A stretch of 64,000 bases of DNA from Pseudomonas sp. G34 (GCF_031119625.1 NZ_JAVHZV010000029.1:248001-312000); one strand, 5' to 3'; positions 46,174 to 55,487 are shown, numbered from the stretch's first letter. The notes: generated by a model from the sequence alone, not told the origin. Translations and numbers: made by a program.

Positions 46174-47547
46174 TTAGAGGATCAGGCTACCGATCAACGC
46201 TAGCAGGAAGGCGATGCCACCCAGCAGGGTTTCCATCACCGTCCAGGTTTTCAGCGTGGTCTTCTCGTCCATTTCCAGAAAACGGCTGACCAGCCAGAAG
46301 CCCGAGTCGTTGACGTGGGACAGCACCGTGGCGCCGCCGGCGATGGCGACCACGATAAAGCACAGGTCGAACTCGCTGAGCCCCGGCGTGGCGGCGACCA
46401 GTGGCGCGACCAGCGCCGCGGTGGTGGTCAGCGCGACCGTCGCCGAGCCCTGGGCCACGCGCAGCGCCGCGGCGATCACGAAGGCGGCGATGATGACCGG
46501 CATGCCGGTGTCCGAGAGCACGTCTGCCAGGGCGTCGCCGATGCCGCTGGTGCGCAGCACGCCACCGAACATGCCCCCTGCCCCGGTAACCAGAATGATC
46601 GAGCAGATCGGGCCGAGTGCACCTTCACAAACCTTCTCCAGGTGCTTGCGGCTGTGCCGGCCGCTGAAGGCGATCAGCGCGAAGAGCACGGTGATCAGCA
46701 GCGCGATGGGCGTCTTGCCGAGCATGCGCAGGAACTGCACCCAGTTGCTGCTGCCGTCGACGGCGCCCATCACGGTCAGCGTATTGAGCCCGGTATCGAG
46801 GAAGATCAGCAGCAGCGGCAGCAGCAGGATGCTCATGACCAGCGCGAAAGCCGGCGGCGTGACGTTCTCGTCGCGCGGCACATCGGTCAGGAAGCTGCTC
46901 GGCAGCTTGAGATCGAAACGCTTGCCTGCCCAACGGCCGAACAGATAGGCGCCGAAGTACCAGGTCGGGATGGCGATCACGGCGCCGACGATAACCAGCA
47001 GGCCAATGTTCGCCCCCAGCAGTTCGGCAGCGGCAACCGGGCCGGGGTGCGGCGGAACCAGTGCGTGCATGGCCGCGAAGGCACCTGCCGCGGGCAGTGC
47101 GTAAGTCAGCGTCGAACCGCCGAAGCGCTTGGCCACGCTGAAGATGATCGGCAGCATGACCACCAGGCCGGCGTCGAAGAAGATCGGAAAGCCGAACAGC
47201 AAGGAGGCGACGCCCAGCGCGAACGGCGCGCGGTGTTCGCCGAACTTGTTGATCAGGGTGTCCGCCAGCACCTGGGCGCCGCCGGTGATCTCCAGCAACC
47301 GCCCGATCATCGCGCCCAGGCCGACCAGCAACGCCACCGCCGCGAGCGTGGTGCCGAAGCCGCCGAGCAGCGTCGGCACGATCTTGTCGAAGGGAATCTG
47401 CGTGGCCAGTGCGGTGAAGATGCTGACCAGCAACAGGCCCAGAAAGGCATGCAGGCGGAAGCGGATGATCAGCAATAGCAGCAGCAGAACCGCACCGGCG
47501 GCGATGGATAGCAGCGCGCCGGCGCCCATGGTGGTCGCCTCATTCAT
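46174..47547 (-). CDS. gntP: Gluconate:H+ symporter, GntP family
   Basis: 457-residue transporter with about 12-14 membrane spans. GntP-family segments include LLVGLGAMIGRLLEITGGAQVLADTL, FFDAGLVVMLPIIFSVAKR, HALVPPHPGPVAAAELLGA and the C-terminal LSHVNDSGFWLVSRFLEM. ATG 47547 has a full GGAGG site. It lies 129 nt downstream of gntK on the same strand and imports gluconate for phosphorylation by GntK. Confidence 0.94.
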   Translation of the reverse strand: MNEATTMGAGALLSIAAGAVLLLLLLIIRFRLHAFLGLLLVSIFTALATQIPFDKIVPTLLGGFGTTLAAVALLVGLGAMIGRLLEITGGAQVLADTLINKFGEHRAPFALGVASLLFGFPIFFDAGLVVMLPIIFSVAKRFGGSTLTYALPAAGAFAAMHALVPPHPGPVAAAELLGANIGLLVIVGAVIAIPTWYFGAYLFGRWAGKRFDLKLPSSFLTDVPRDENVTPPAFALVMSILLLPLLLIFLDTGLNTLTVMGAVDGSSNWVQFLRMLGKTPIALLITVLFALIAFSGRHSRKHLEKVCEGALGPICSIILVTGAGGMFGGVLRTSGIGDALADVLSDTGMPVIIAAFVIAAALRVAQGSATVALTTTAALVAPLVAATPGLSEFDLCFIVVAIAGGATVLSHVNDSGFWLVSRFLEMDEKTTLKTWTVMETLLGGIAFLLALIGSLIL

Positions 47548-47676
47548 GATCAGCGCCCTCCTCTCGGCCTGTCGCCGCCTGGTGATTGTGCGGTGTGATG
47601 TAACGGTCAGCCTGGTGAATCGTTTTCATGTCGCCTCCACTTGTGTTTGTTATGGGAGAAGCATGGGATGGCACGG

Positions 47677-48198
47677 TTAGCGGTCGTCAGCGGCCCGCCA
47701 CCAGTCAGCGGCCTTGCGGCCCAGGGTATCGATGGGTTGGGTGGCATCCAGCACCAGCGTGGAAGGCTCGCCGTGGGGCGGCTCCAGGGTGGCGAACTGG
47801 CTGTCGATAAGGCTGGCCGGCATGAAGTGCCCCGGGCGATTGCCGACGCGTTGCGCGGCCTCCTCGCGGGACAGTTCGAGAAACACGAAGCCCAGGCCGG
47901 GCACGGCTTCGCGCAGCCGGTCGCGGTACTTGCGCTTGAGCGACGAACAGGTGAGTACCGGATGGGGATGGCTTTTCAGCGCGCTGATCAGCTCCTGACC
48001 CAGGCGGGCCAGCCAATCGGCACGGTCATCGTCATTGAGGGGAATGCCGGCGCTCATCTTTTCGATGTTGGCGGGCGGATGGAACTGGTCACCTTCGATC
48101 AGGTAACCGCCGACATGGTTGGCGATCGATTCTCCGACGCAGCTCTTGCCACACCCGGATACGCCCATGACGACCACTGCGGTTATCGGTTTGCTCAT
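47677..48198 (-). CDS. gntK: Gluconokinase GntK
   Basis: 173-residue kinase making 6-phosphogluconate. Walker A GVSGCGKSCVG (about residues 12-22), EGDQFHPPANIEKMSAGIPLNDDDRADWL and SSLKRKYRDRLRE are signature segments of the GntK family. ATG 48198 with a GGAG site is used. A GntR-type operator lies 22 bp upstream, and gntR is divergent. Confidence 0.95.
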   Translation of the reverse strand: MSKPITAVVVMGVSGCGKSCVGESIANHVGGYLIEGDQFHPPANIEKMSAGIPLNDDDRADWLARLGQELISALKSHPHPVLTCSSLKRKYRDRLREAVPGLGFVFLELSREEAAQRVGNRPGHFMPASLIDSQFATLEPPHGEPSTLVLDATQPIDTLGRKAADWWRAADDR

Positions 48199-48219
48199 CG
48201 TGCAACTCCAGCAGAAGAC

Positions 48220-48233
48220 AGCGCTATCTTTGG
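48220..48233. promoter_or_regulatory. GntR operator, gntK-proximal
   Basis: AGCGCTATCTTTGG is the reverse of CCAAAGATAGCGCT, agreeing with the AC-N-AAG-N-TAGCGCT form reported for Pseudomonas GntR at all but the first base. The same AGACAGCGCTA-N-CTT block recurs at 48341-48354. Expected to repress gntK in the absence of gluconate or its product. Confidence 0.7.
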
Positions 48234-48344
48234 CGGACAAGACCATGCCGGACAGCGGCTTCAGATGTTGTAACTGTTATTGTGCCGGGTACTGCTGCTC
48301 CAGGCTGAAGCGCGCATGGCGCGCAATTGCCAAGCCTTCGAGAC

Positions 48345-48358
48345 AGCGCTACCTTACC
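48345..48358. promoter_or_regulatory. GntR operator, gntR-proximal
   Basis: AGCGCTACCTTACC, reverse GGTAAGGTAGCGCT, contains AAG-N-TAGCGCT. It lies 32 bp before the gntR start and suggests autoregulation. Together with the other site it frames the 191-bp gntK-gntR intergenic region. Confidence 0.65.
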
Positions 48359-48389
48359 CAGCAACTCCGGCCGATGACAACCCCTGGCG

Positions 48390-49415
48390 ATGAAATCTCC
48401 GACGCACAGCAACTCCCGCACCCTTGGCATGCCGACCCTGGCACAGGTCGCCGAACGCGCTGGCGTGTCTACCATCACGGCCTCCCGCGCGTTGCGCGGC
48501 GTGGCCACGGTGGGCGCCGATCTGGCCGAACGCGTGCGCGCGGCTGCCGACGAGTTGGGCTACGTGGCCAATCCGGCCGCTCGCCTGCTGGCCTCGGCAC
48601 GCAGCACATCGGTGGTGGTACTGGTGCCGTCGTTGTCCAACCAGCTGTTCGTCGAACCGTTGGAAGCCATTCACGAGGTGATGCGCCCCCGCGGCATCGA
48701 AGTCCTGATCGGTGACTATCACTATTGCCGTGACGAGGAAGAACGGCTGGTGCGCAACTACCTGCCGCACCGGCCGATGGGTATGCTGCTGACCGGCTTC
48801 GACCACACCGAAGCGACACGCCACCTGCTCGCTGCCAGCCGCATGCCCTGCGTGCACATGATGGAGTTGAGCGATGCGCCTGGTATCGCCAGCGTTGGTT
48901 TTTCCCAGCAGGCCGCAGGTGAGGCCGCGGCCAGGCATCTGCTGCAGCAGGGGCGCAAGCGCCTGGCCTATGTGGCCGCCCAGCTCGACCCCCGGGTGAT
49001 GCAGCGCGGCGAAGGGTTTCGCCGCGCCCTGCTGGCGGCGGGTGTCTATGACCCGGCCCTGGAACTGCTGCACCCCCTGCCCTCGTCCATTGGCCTGGGT
49101 TGCCAGCTGTTTCGCGAGCTGCTGCAGCGTCACCCGGATGTCGACGGCATCTTCTTCTGTAACGACGACCTGGCCCACGGCGCGCTTTTCGAGGCGCAGC
49201 GATCCGGCCTGGCAGTGCCGGGCCGCGTGGCGATGGTCGGCTTCAATGATCTGCCGGCTTCGGCGCACACCGTGCCGCGGCTGTCGTCGATCCACACGCC
49301 GCGCACCGAAGTGGGCCGCGAAGCCGCCAACCTGCTGTTGAAGATGCTCGATGGTCGCCCCGCTACTCCCAGCATCGATCTGGGCTTCGAGTTGCGGGTG
49401 CGGGAGAGCAGTTAG
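48390..49415 (+). CDS. gntR: GntR, LacI-family repressor of gluconate genes
   Basis: 341 residues. N-terminal LacI-type HTH (PTLAQVAERAGVSTITASRALRG and hinge ELGYVANPAARLLAS), then a periplasmic-binding-protein-like effector domain with GFDHTEATRHLL, ASVGFSQQAAGEAAARHLL and FFCNDDLAHGAL. Divergent from gntK with two operators between. ATG 48390 gives the full HTH. Confidence 0.93.
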   Translation: MKSPTHSNSRTLGMPTLAQVAERAGVSTITASRALRGVATVGADLAERVRAAADELGYVANPAARLLASARSTSVVVLVPSLSNQLFVEPLEAIHEVMRPRGIEVLIGDYHYCRDEEERLVRNYLPHRPMGMLLTGFDHTEATRHLLAASRMPCVHMMELSDAPGIASVGFSQQAAGEAAARHLLQQGRKRLAYVAAQLDPRVMQRGEGFRRALLAAGVYDPALELLHPLPSSIGLGCQLFRELLQRHPDVDGIFFCNDDLAHGALFEAQRSGLAVPGRVAMVGFNDLPASAHTVPRLSSIHTPRTEVGREAANLLLKMLDGRPATPSIDLGFELRVRESS

Positions 49416-49488
49416 GCGAAAGCGTTCATCAAAGCGCAATGCATTGGCGCGATGCTGAAGGCCTGACACAGGGAGGTGTCGCCCCAGG

Positions 49489-49516
49489 AAAAACCCGGTG
49501 AATACCGGGTTTTTCT
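49489..49516. terminator. Bidirectional terminator between gntR and mexS
   Basis: AAAAACCCGGT (49489-49499) and ACCGGGTTTTT (49504-49514) form an 11-bp stem around GAAT, with A- and T-runs on the two sides. It serves two convergent genes. Confidence 0.85.
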
Positions 49517-49529
49517 CGTTAAGGGTCGA

Positions 49530-50546
49530 TCAATCGAGCGTCAGTGCGACGCGCCCACGATCCGGGCAGGCTTCCATGTAGCGGTGCGAGTCGGCGAACG
49601 CCTCGAATGGGAAGGTCTTGTCGATACGCGGCTTGAGCAGGCCATCGGCGGTGAGCATGTTGATGTGATCCAGCGCGCGCTGCACGGCGGCGTGATCCTG
49701 CTCGATGCCCAGTTCCGAATGCCCGGTGAAGTCCAGCACGCAATGGCGGAAGAACTGCAGGTGCTTCTTGAATGCGGCACAGGCCGGAAAAGCCGTGTCA
49801 TTGCCGCCATTGAGCCCATACAGGATCAGCTTGCCGCGGGTGGCGGCCACGTCACCGAGCAGCTTGAGCTGCTGGCCGGCGCAGTGGTCGAGAATCACCT
49901 CGGCGCCCTTGCCTTCGGTGTAGCGCTCCACCTCGAGAACCAGGTCCTGCTCCTCGGTGAAGATGATCTTGTCGGCGCCCAGCTCACGCAGGAACTCGCG
50001 GCCGCCCTCCACACTGGTGGACACGATGACGTTGGCGCCCAGCGCCTTGGCCAGCTGCACCGACTGTGGTGCCAGGCAGTGGCAAGCTTCGGTGATCAGC
50101 ACGTGCTGGCCGGCCTTGAGCTTGGCCAGGTCGACCATCGCGAAATAGGCGAACAGCAGGCCGGTGTAATGGATGCTCGCTTCGACCGGGCTGAGCACGT
50201 CCGGGTAGCGGGTCAGCGCATAGCGCGGCACCACCACCACGTCACCCCAGGTCGGGTAGCGGTTGGGAGTGTTGGCCGGAAACGCGGCCACCGGCGTGCC
50301 GACCGCGAGGTCGTCAACGCCCTCGCCCACGGCCTCTACGATACCGGCCAGCTCGGAGCCGACACCGGAAGGTAATTTGGCTTCTTCGGACGCCAGGTTC
50401 TGGCGCCACAGCACATCGCCCCAGCTGACGCCGAGCGCCTGGACACGTACCAGCACCTCCCCGGCATTCGGAGTGGGTGTCGGCACTTCTTCGCACTGCA
50501 ATACGCTGGCGTCGCCGAACTTGTGGAAACGGATCATGCGGGACAT
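49530..50546 (-). CDS. mexS: MexS-like zinc-independent MDR oxidoreductase (quinone reductase type)
   Basis: 338-residue medium-chain dehydrogenase/reductase of the quinone-oxidoreductase type: PNAGEVLVRVQALGVSWGDV, GVGSELAGIVEAVGEGV, and an NADPH fold with LGANVIVSTSVEGG. The cysteine/histidine zinc ligands of alcohol dehydrogenases are not evident. Its length, divergence from a 304-residue LysR gene and nearness to mexEF-oprN match mexS of P. aeruginosa, whose loss triggers MexT-driven efflux. ATG 50546 has GAGG six bases upstream. Confidence 0.85.
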   Translation of the reverse strand: MSRMIRFHKFGDASVLQCEEVPTPTPNAGEVLVRVQALGVSWGDVLWRQNLASEEAKLPSGVGSELAGIVEAVGEGVDDLAVGTPVAAFPANTPNRYPTWGDVVVVPRYALTRYPDVLSPVEASIHYTGLLFAYFAMVDLAKLKAGQHVLITEACHCLAPQSVQLAKALGANVIVSTSVEGGREFLRELGADKIIFTEEQDLVLEVERYTEGKGAEVILDHCAGQQLKLLGDVAATRGKLILYGLNGGNDTAFPACAAFKKHLQFFRHCVLDFTGHSELGIEQDHAAVQRALDHINMLTADGLLKPRIDKTFPFEAFADSHRYMEACPDRGRVALTLD

Positions 50547-50787
50547 CGTCAACCTCAACTGATCGCGGATTGGGTCATTCACTGGATTCGACTTTATCCG
50601 CAGACCTGGGTGCACACCACCCGACGCGAGTAATAGTCGTCATGCCTGGCAGTGATATAGGCCGGCACAACGTGTGGATATGCGAATGATACCGGTGTCT
50701 TTCCCAATGCGCTCAAGTGCTCGTACTATTGGCGGACAAGGCTCTCACTAGCGTCCCGCTCTGGCAAGCCGCACATTTGGAACCCGG

Positions 50788-51702
50788 ATGAACCGCAACG
50801 ACCTGCGCCGTCTCGATCTCAACCTGCTGATCGTGTTCGAAACACTGATGCACGAACGCAGCGTGACCCGTGCGGCAGAGAAGCTGTTTCTTGGCCAGCC
50901 GGCGATCAGCGCGGCGTTGTCGCGCCTGCGCAACCTGTTCGACGACCCGTTGTTCGTGCGTACCGGGCGCAGCATGGAGCCGACTGCCCGCGCCCAGGAA
51001 ATCTTCGCCCTGCTCTCGCCGGCGCTGGATTCGATCTCCACCGCGGTCAGCCGCGCCTCGGAGTTCGACCCGGCCACCAGCACCGCGGTGTTTCGCGTTG
51101 GCCTGTCGGACGATGTCGAGTTCGCCCTGCTCCCTGCCCTGCTACGCCGCCTGCGCTCCGAAGCACCCAACGTGGTGCTGGTGGTGCGCCGCGCCAACTA
51201 CCTGCTGATGCCCAACCTGCTTGCCTCCGGGGAAATCTCGGTGGGTGTCAGCTACACCGAGGAACTGCCCGCCAACGCCAAGCGCAAGACCCTGCGGCGC
51301 AGCAAGCCCAAGCTGCTACGCGCCGATTCGATCCCCGGCAAGCTCGGCCTCGACGAATACTGCGCCCGCCCCCACGCCATGGTGTCGTTCGCCGGCGACC
51401 TCAACGGGTTCATCGATGACCAGTTGGCGCGTTTCGAGCGCACCCGCAAGGTGGTGCTTGCCGTGCCGCAGTTCAACGGCCTGGGCACCCTGCTGGCCGG
51501 CACCGACCTGATTGCCGTGGTGCCCGACTACACCGCCGCTGCGCTCACCGCAGCCGGCGGGTTGCGCGCCGAGGACCTGCCCTTCGAGAGCGACAGCTTC
51601 GAGATGTCCATGGCCTGGCGTGGCGCCCAGGACAACGACCCCGCCGAGCGCTGGCTGCGCTCGCGCATCCAGATGTTCTTCGGGGATCCCGACAGCCTGT
51701 AA
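50788..51702 (+). CDS. mexT: MexT-like LysR-family activator
   Basis: 304 residues, the length of P. aeruginosa MexT. N-terminal winged HTH: LRRLDLNLLIVFETLMHERSVTRAAEKLFLGQPAISAALSRLR region; then a LysR effector domain with DDVEFALLPALLRRLR, GEISVGVSYTEELP and AVPQFNGLGTLLAGTDLIAVV. Divergent from the mexS-like gene (241-bp intergenic region). It is expected to activate mexEF-oprN, which here starts 3.9 kb downstream after three inserted genes. Confidence 0.85.
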   Translation: MNRNDLRRLDLNLLIVFETLMHERSVTRAAEKLFLGQPAISAALSRLRNLFDDPLFVRTGRSMEPTARAQEIFALLSPALDSISTAVSRASEFDPATSTAVFRVGLSDDVEFALLPALLRRLRSEAPNVVLVVRRANYLLMPNLLASGEISVGVSYTEELPANAKRKTLRRSKPKLLRADSIPGKLGLDEYCARPHAMVSFAGDLNGFIDDQLARFERTRKVVLAVPQFNGLGTLLAGTDLIAVVPDYTAAALTAAGGLRAEDLPFESDSFEMSMAWRGAQDNDPAERWLRSRIQMFFGDPDSL

Positions 51703-51720
51703 TCACGACGAGAGCCATGG

Positions 51721-52497
51721 ATGAACGCTAGCGCCCTTCCCCCCTTCGCTCTGGCGATACGCTCTTATTCGGGAGAAGTAGAGCTTCATGAGCACGATTT
51801 TCACCAGATCGTCCTGCCCCGCTCAGGCGCCATGGAAATCGAGATCGACGGACGAGGCGGCAAGGTCGATGCGAGCCAGGGTGTGGTGATCGCCGCAGGC
51901 GCCCGGCATACCTTCCAGGCCAACACCCTCAACAGTTTTCTGGTACTGGACGTACAGGCCCAACGCTTCGATAGGGGAGCCTGCACCGCGCAACCACTTG
52001 ACCCCTTGCGCGGCAAGCGCTTCTTCGCGCTCAGGCCCGATATCCGTCATCTGCTCGACTATGCCAATGTCAACAGTGCGCTATTGAGCGATTCACGCGC
52101 ACTGGTCGAGTCCTGGAGCCAATTGCTCCTGTGCTCGCTGCTGCAGCCTGAGATCAGCCTGCAGGAGCCCGGCCAGCTCATCCTGGCCAGGGCGTTGACC
52201 TACATCGAGCAACACCTGAGCAGCCCCTTGACGATCCGCGAAATCGCTCGCCACTCCGGCACCAGTGAGCGGCGCCTGTACGCGCTGTTCGAGCGCTACC
52301 TGGCCAGAACCCCATTCAGCCATATCGCCAACCTGCGCCTGAATCTGGCCATCGACCTGCTGCGCCAGACCTCGCTGCCGATCATCGATATCGCCCATCG
52401 TGCCGGTTACGCCGACCAGAGCGCGCTGACCCATGCGCTGAAGAAGGTTCATGACATGACGCCGGCCTCCATGCGCAAACGCACACGCGCCCACTGA
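51721..52497 (+). CDS. AraC-family regulator, cupin type
   Basis: 258 residues: N-terminal cupin-like sensor (VELHEHDFHQIVLPRSGAMEI, GARHTFQAN) and C-terminal AraC HTH pair (LTIREIARHSGTSERRLYALFERYL; LPIIDIAHRAGYADQSALTHALKKVHDMTP). It starts 18 nt after the mexT stop, so it might be read from the mexT transcript, and it is followed by a weak terminator. The EamA exporter and radical SAM genes downstream are its natural candidate targets. Confidence 0.88.
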   Translation: MNASALPPFALAIRSYSGEVELHEHDFHQIVLPRSGAMEIEIDGRGGKVDASQGVVIAAGARHTFQANTLNSFLVLDVQAQRFDRGACTAQPLDPLRGKRFFALRPDIRHLLDYANVNSALLSDSRALVESWSQLLLCSLLQPEISLQEPGQLILARALTYIEQHLSSPLTIREIARHSGTSERRLYALFERYLARTPFSHIANLRLNLAIDLLRQTSLPIIDIAHRAGYADQSALTHALKKVHDMTPASMRKRTRAH

Positions 52498-52517
52498 AGC
52501 CCCCCTCTGGGCTTTGC
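52497..52517 (+). terminator. Possible weak terminator after the AraC gene
   Basis: AAGCCC pairs with GGGCTT over CCCTCT, followed by TGCTTT. A short stem with a broken T-run; it would separate the AraC gene from the exporter gene, which starts 155 nt later. Confidence 0.45.
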
Positions 52518-52672
52518 TTTCCTGCTTCACCGTAGTGCGTTGCCATCGCTACGGTTTGATAGCCGCACTCAAAGCAGCAGTCTCGAACAATTCTCCGGCA
52601 GCTCCGATCAAGACCGTCTACCCGCGCCTTTGTATTTTCCCCGTTTGAGAATCACAGGCAGGCGGGGCTTGT

Positions 52673-53578
52673 ATGACCACTTCCAACCTATCCATCGCTA
52701 CCCTCGGCGCGAGCGCAGGCGCCACACTGATCGGGGTGATCGCGGTATTTCTATGGGCCTGTCTGGCGCTGTTGACGACCCTGACGGCCGGCATCCCGGC
52801 CTTTCAATTGCTGGCCTCGAGCTTCGCCGTCGCCTTCGTGGCCAGCTTGTGCATTCTTGGCCTGCGGGGTGCTGCTGAGTTCAACAGTTGGCGCCAGCCA
52901 TGGTATGTATGGGCAACGGGGTTCGCCGGCATCTTCGGCTATCACGCCTTATATTTTTTCGCGCTCAAGGCCGCGCCAGCGGCTGAAGCCAGCCTGATCG
53001 CCTACCTCTGGCCACTGATGATCGTCCTGCTGTCGAGCCTCGGCACCGGCGAGTCGCTGCGCAAACGCCAACTGCTGGGCGCCCTGCTCGGCCTGGCGGG
53101 AACAGCCCTGATCATGCAACAGCGGGCCAGCCAGGAAAGCGCAGCGATGCCCATCGTGGGTTACGCCGCTGCCTTTGCCGGCGCCTGGGTCTGGTCGACC
53201 TATTCGGTGGTCAATCGGCGTTTCAGCAACGTGCCAAGCAGCATCATCGGCGGTATCTGCGGCCTGGTCGCCGCCGCCGGCCTGCTCTGCCACCTGCTGT
53301 TCGAGACCACAGTGCGCCCTGCTGCCGAACAATGGGCGGCAATCCTCGCCCTCGGCCTGGGGCCAGTGGGCCTGGCCTTCTTCGCCTGGGATCACGCCAC
53401 CAAGCACGGCAACCTGGCGATGCTGGGCGCCCTGTCCTACCTGGCGCCTCTGTTCTCCACGGTGCTGCTGATCGTGGTCGGGCAAAGCGATGCCAGCCCG
53501 ATCCTGCTGATCCCGGCCGTGCTGATCATCCTCGGGGCCGTCATCGCCACTTCGCGCTCACGCAAAACCTCAGGTTGA
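52673..53578 (+). CDS. EamA/DMT-superfamily exporter (YddG-like)
   Basis: 301 residues with about ten membrane spans in two EamA repeats (PWYVWATGFAGIFGYHALYFFALKAAPAAEASLI; WAAILALGLGPVGLAFFAWDHATKHGNLAMLGALSYLAPLFST). The segments recall YddG, an exporter of aromatic amino acids, but family members export many metabolites. Only 26 nt separate it from the radical SAM gene, so the two probably form one operon. It could export the radical SAM product. Confidence 0.85.
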   Translation: MTTSNLSIATLGASAGATLIGVIAVFLWACLALLTTLTAGIPAFQLLASSFAVAFVASLCILGLRGAAEFNSWRQPWYVWATGFAGIFGYHALYFFALKAAPAAEASLIAYLWPLMIVLLSSLGTGESLRKRQLLGALLGLAGTALIMQQRASQESAAMPIVGYAAAFAGAWVWSTYSVVNRRFSNVPSSIIGGICGLVAAAGLLCHLLFETTVRPAAEQWAAILALGLGPVGLAFFAWDHATKHGNLAMLGALSYLAPLFSTVLLIVVGQSDASPILLIPAVLIILGAVIATSRSRKTSG

Positions 53579-53604
53579 CACCGACCTTTCAAGGAGACAG
53601 ACAG

Positions 53605-55407
53605 ATGGAATTGATCGCTTCACAGGACACCATCAGGATCGACAGCCGCGAGCCCAGCTTTTCGGTCTCCCCTACGCGCCCCTTGCTCAAGCATCTACGG
53701 CAACCCTCGTTGCTCAGCAGTCGAACCGCCATCCGCCGACGCGCCAATGGCGAGGCGCCGCGTGTCTTGTTGTTCGTTCCCCCCTACACCCGTCTAATCG
53801 AACCTACCCCGCACGACAGTGCATTCGCCCGCATCGGCATAGACACCTTTGAAGTGATGAAGCGAGCCGGTACGCCTATCGGCTTGCTACGCATCGCCAC
53901 GGTGGCTCGACGCGCCGGCTACGACGTGCAGATCGTCGACGCGCCCTTTGCCGGCTGGTCCCAGGAACACAGCCTGGTACAGGTCGATCAGGGCAACCTG
54001 ATCCGCTATGGCCTCAACGATACGCAGCTACGCGAGATCATCGAAACCAGCCAACCCGATATCGTCGGCATTCAATGCAACTACACGGTGCAATGGGGCA
54101 ATGCGCGGGCACTGGCCGAGCTGGTGAAGAGCATCGATCCCAACCTGGTGCTCGTGACCGGCGGGGCCCACTCCAGTGGTGACTGGAAGAACGCGCTGCT
54201 GGATTCGGCCTTCGATTTCGCGCTGATCAATGAGGCCGACCGGGCCTTCACCCTGTTGCTCGATGCCTTGACCCATGAGGGCACGGACATCGATGCCATA
54301 CCTGGCGTGGCCTACCGGGACAGCCGTGGGCAACTGGTTCGCCCTACCCAGAAGTCCAGCTACCTGAGCATCGTTCCAAAGCGCCAGGGCCTCGATGAAC
54401 GGCTTGGCATCATGCCCCTGCCGGACTTCAGCTTTCTGGACATGAGCCATTATCTGCAGCCCTATCACTCCTCCGGGGCCCGAGTGCGCAAGCACGGCGC
54501 CTGGGCGCAGATATTCTCCACGATCGGCTGCAACGTGAACTGCAATTTTTGCTACATCCCGAAAATCAACGGCCCCTGGCGCGCACTGGGGCTGGACTGG
54601 TTCGACCTGCACCTGGCCGATCTGGTCAGGCAGGGTGTGACCGAAGTCCTGATCGAGGACGATCACCTGATGCACGACCCGCTCTATGCCATGGAGGTCG
54701 GCCGTCTTCTGAAAAAGCACGACCTACCCTGGGTCGAAGAAGGCGGGTTAAGCCTTTTCAACCTGATCCTTCTGCATCTTGGGGAAAGCTTTATCGCTCA
54801 GTTGGATGAAAATGAACGCAGAAACCCGCAATACCGTAATGTCATCGAGGCAATCAAAGGAGGACTCAATGCAAGGGAGTTCATCCATTCCATCGCCGAG
54901 AATGGTTGCTATAACGTATATCTCGCTGTTGAAAGCGCAAACGAAGAGAGCCTGGTCAACTCCAACAAGTCCCGGTTCAACGCCATTCAACAATCGACCT
55001 TCGAGCTTATAGAGATCTTCACCGAGCACGGCATTCAGGTCACCGGCGGCTTCATGCTGGGGTTCGTCAATCCTCCCGAGCGGCCAGGGCAAGAGCCTTT
55101 CATCGAGAGCCTGGAGCTGATCGAGCGCACCATCGATTATGCCGTCACCCTGATGGGTGCAGGCATGGCCTATGCCAACCCTTTTATTGTTACCCCGATT
55201 CCCGGAACCTCGATGTGGGAATATCAGCAGCAATACGTGGTGCGCCACTACGACAATGGCTGGTCTCACGAGAAGGCCACCATGGCCACCGAGCACTGGA
55301 GCGCTGAGGAGATCGAAAAAGCACGCATGGAATTGCTGGTACGGGCCAATGGCGTTAACCGCGTCAGGGAAATGGTGCGCCGTGGCACCTGGCCTGTGAA
55401 CGCTTGA
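53605..55407 (+). CDS. B12-binding-domain radical SAM protein of unknown function
   Basis: 600 residues. N-terminal cobalamin-binding-type Rossmann domain (about 52-225: VLLFVPPYTRLIEPTPHDSAF, TPIGLLRIATVARRAGYDVQ, DIVGIQCNYTVQW, LVTGGAHSSGDW). Radical SAM core from about 300, with the cluster cysteines C309, C313 and C316 in TIGCNVNCNFCYIPKING. Such class B enzymes do methylations, rearrangements or ring closures. The set cannot be linked to a named pathway. ATG 53605 has a strong AAGGAG. The stretch 54740-55020 is less GC-rich than the rest of the gene. It sits between the exporter and mexE. Confidence 0.88.
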   Translation: MELIASQDTIRIDSREPSFSVSPTRPLLKHLRQPSLLSSRTAIRRRANGEAPRVLLFVPPYTRLIEPTPHDSAFARIGIDTFEVMKRAGTPIGLLRIATVARRAGYDVQIVDAPFAGWSQEHSLVQVDQGNLIRYGLNDTQLREIIETSQPDIVGIQCNYTVQWGNARALAELVKSIDPNLVLVTGGAHSSGDWKNALLDSAFDFALINEADRAFTLLLDALTHEGTDIDAIPGVAYRDSRGQLVRPTQKSSYLSIVPKRQGLDERLGIMPLPDFSFLDMSHYLQPYHSSGARVRKHGAWAQIFSTIGCNVNCNFCYIPKINGPWRALGLDWFDLHLADLVRQGVTEVLIEDDHLMHDPLYAMEVGRLLKKHDLPWVEEGGLSLFNLILLHLGESFIAQLDENERRNPQYRNVIEAIKGGLNAREFIHSIAENGCYNVYLAVESANEESLVNSNKSRFNAIQQSTFELIEIFTEHGIQVTGGFMLGFVNPPERPGQEPFIESLELIERTIDYAVTLMGAGMAYANPFIVTPIPGTSMWEYQQQYVVRHYDNGWSHEKATMATEHWSAEEIEKARMELLVRANGVNRVREMVRRGTWPVNA

Positions 55408-55487
55408 TTACACACATCCCACGCGGCTGTCGGTGCACAGGTCCGATGGCCGCACCATGCCCCTCGTTTCATGAATAGCCGCACATA

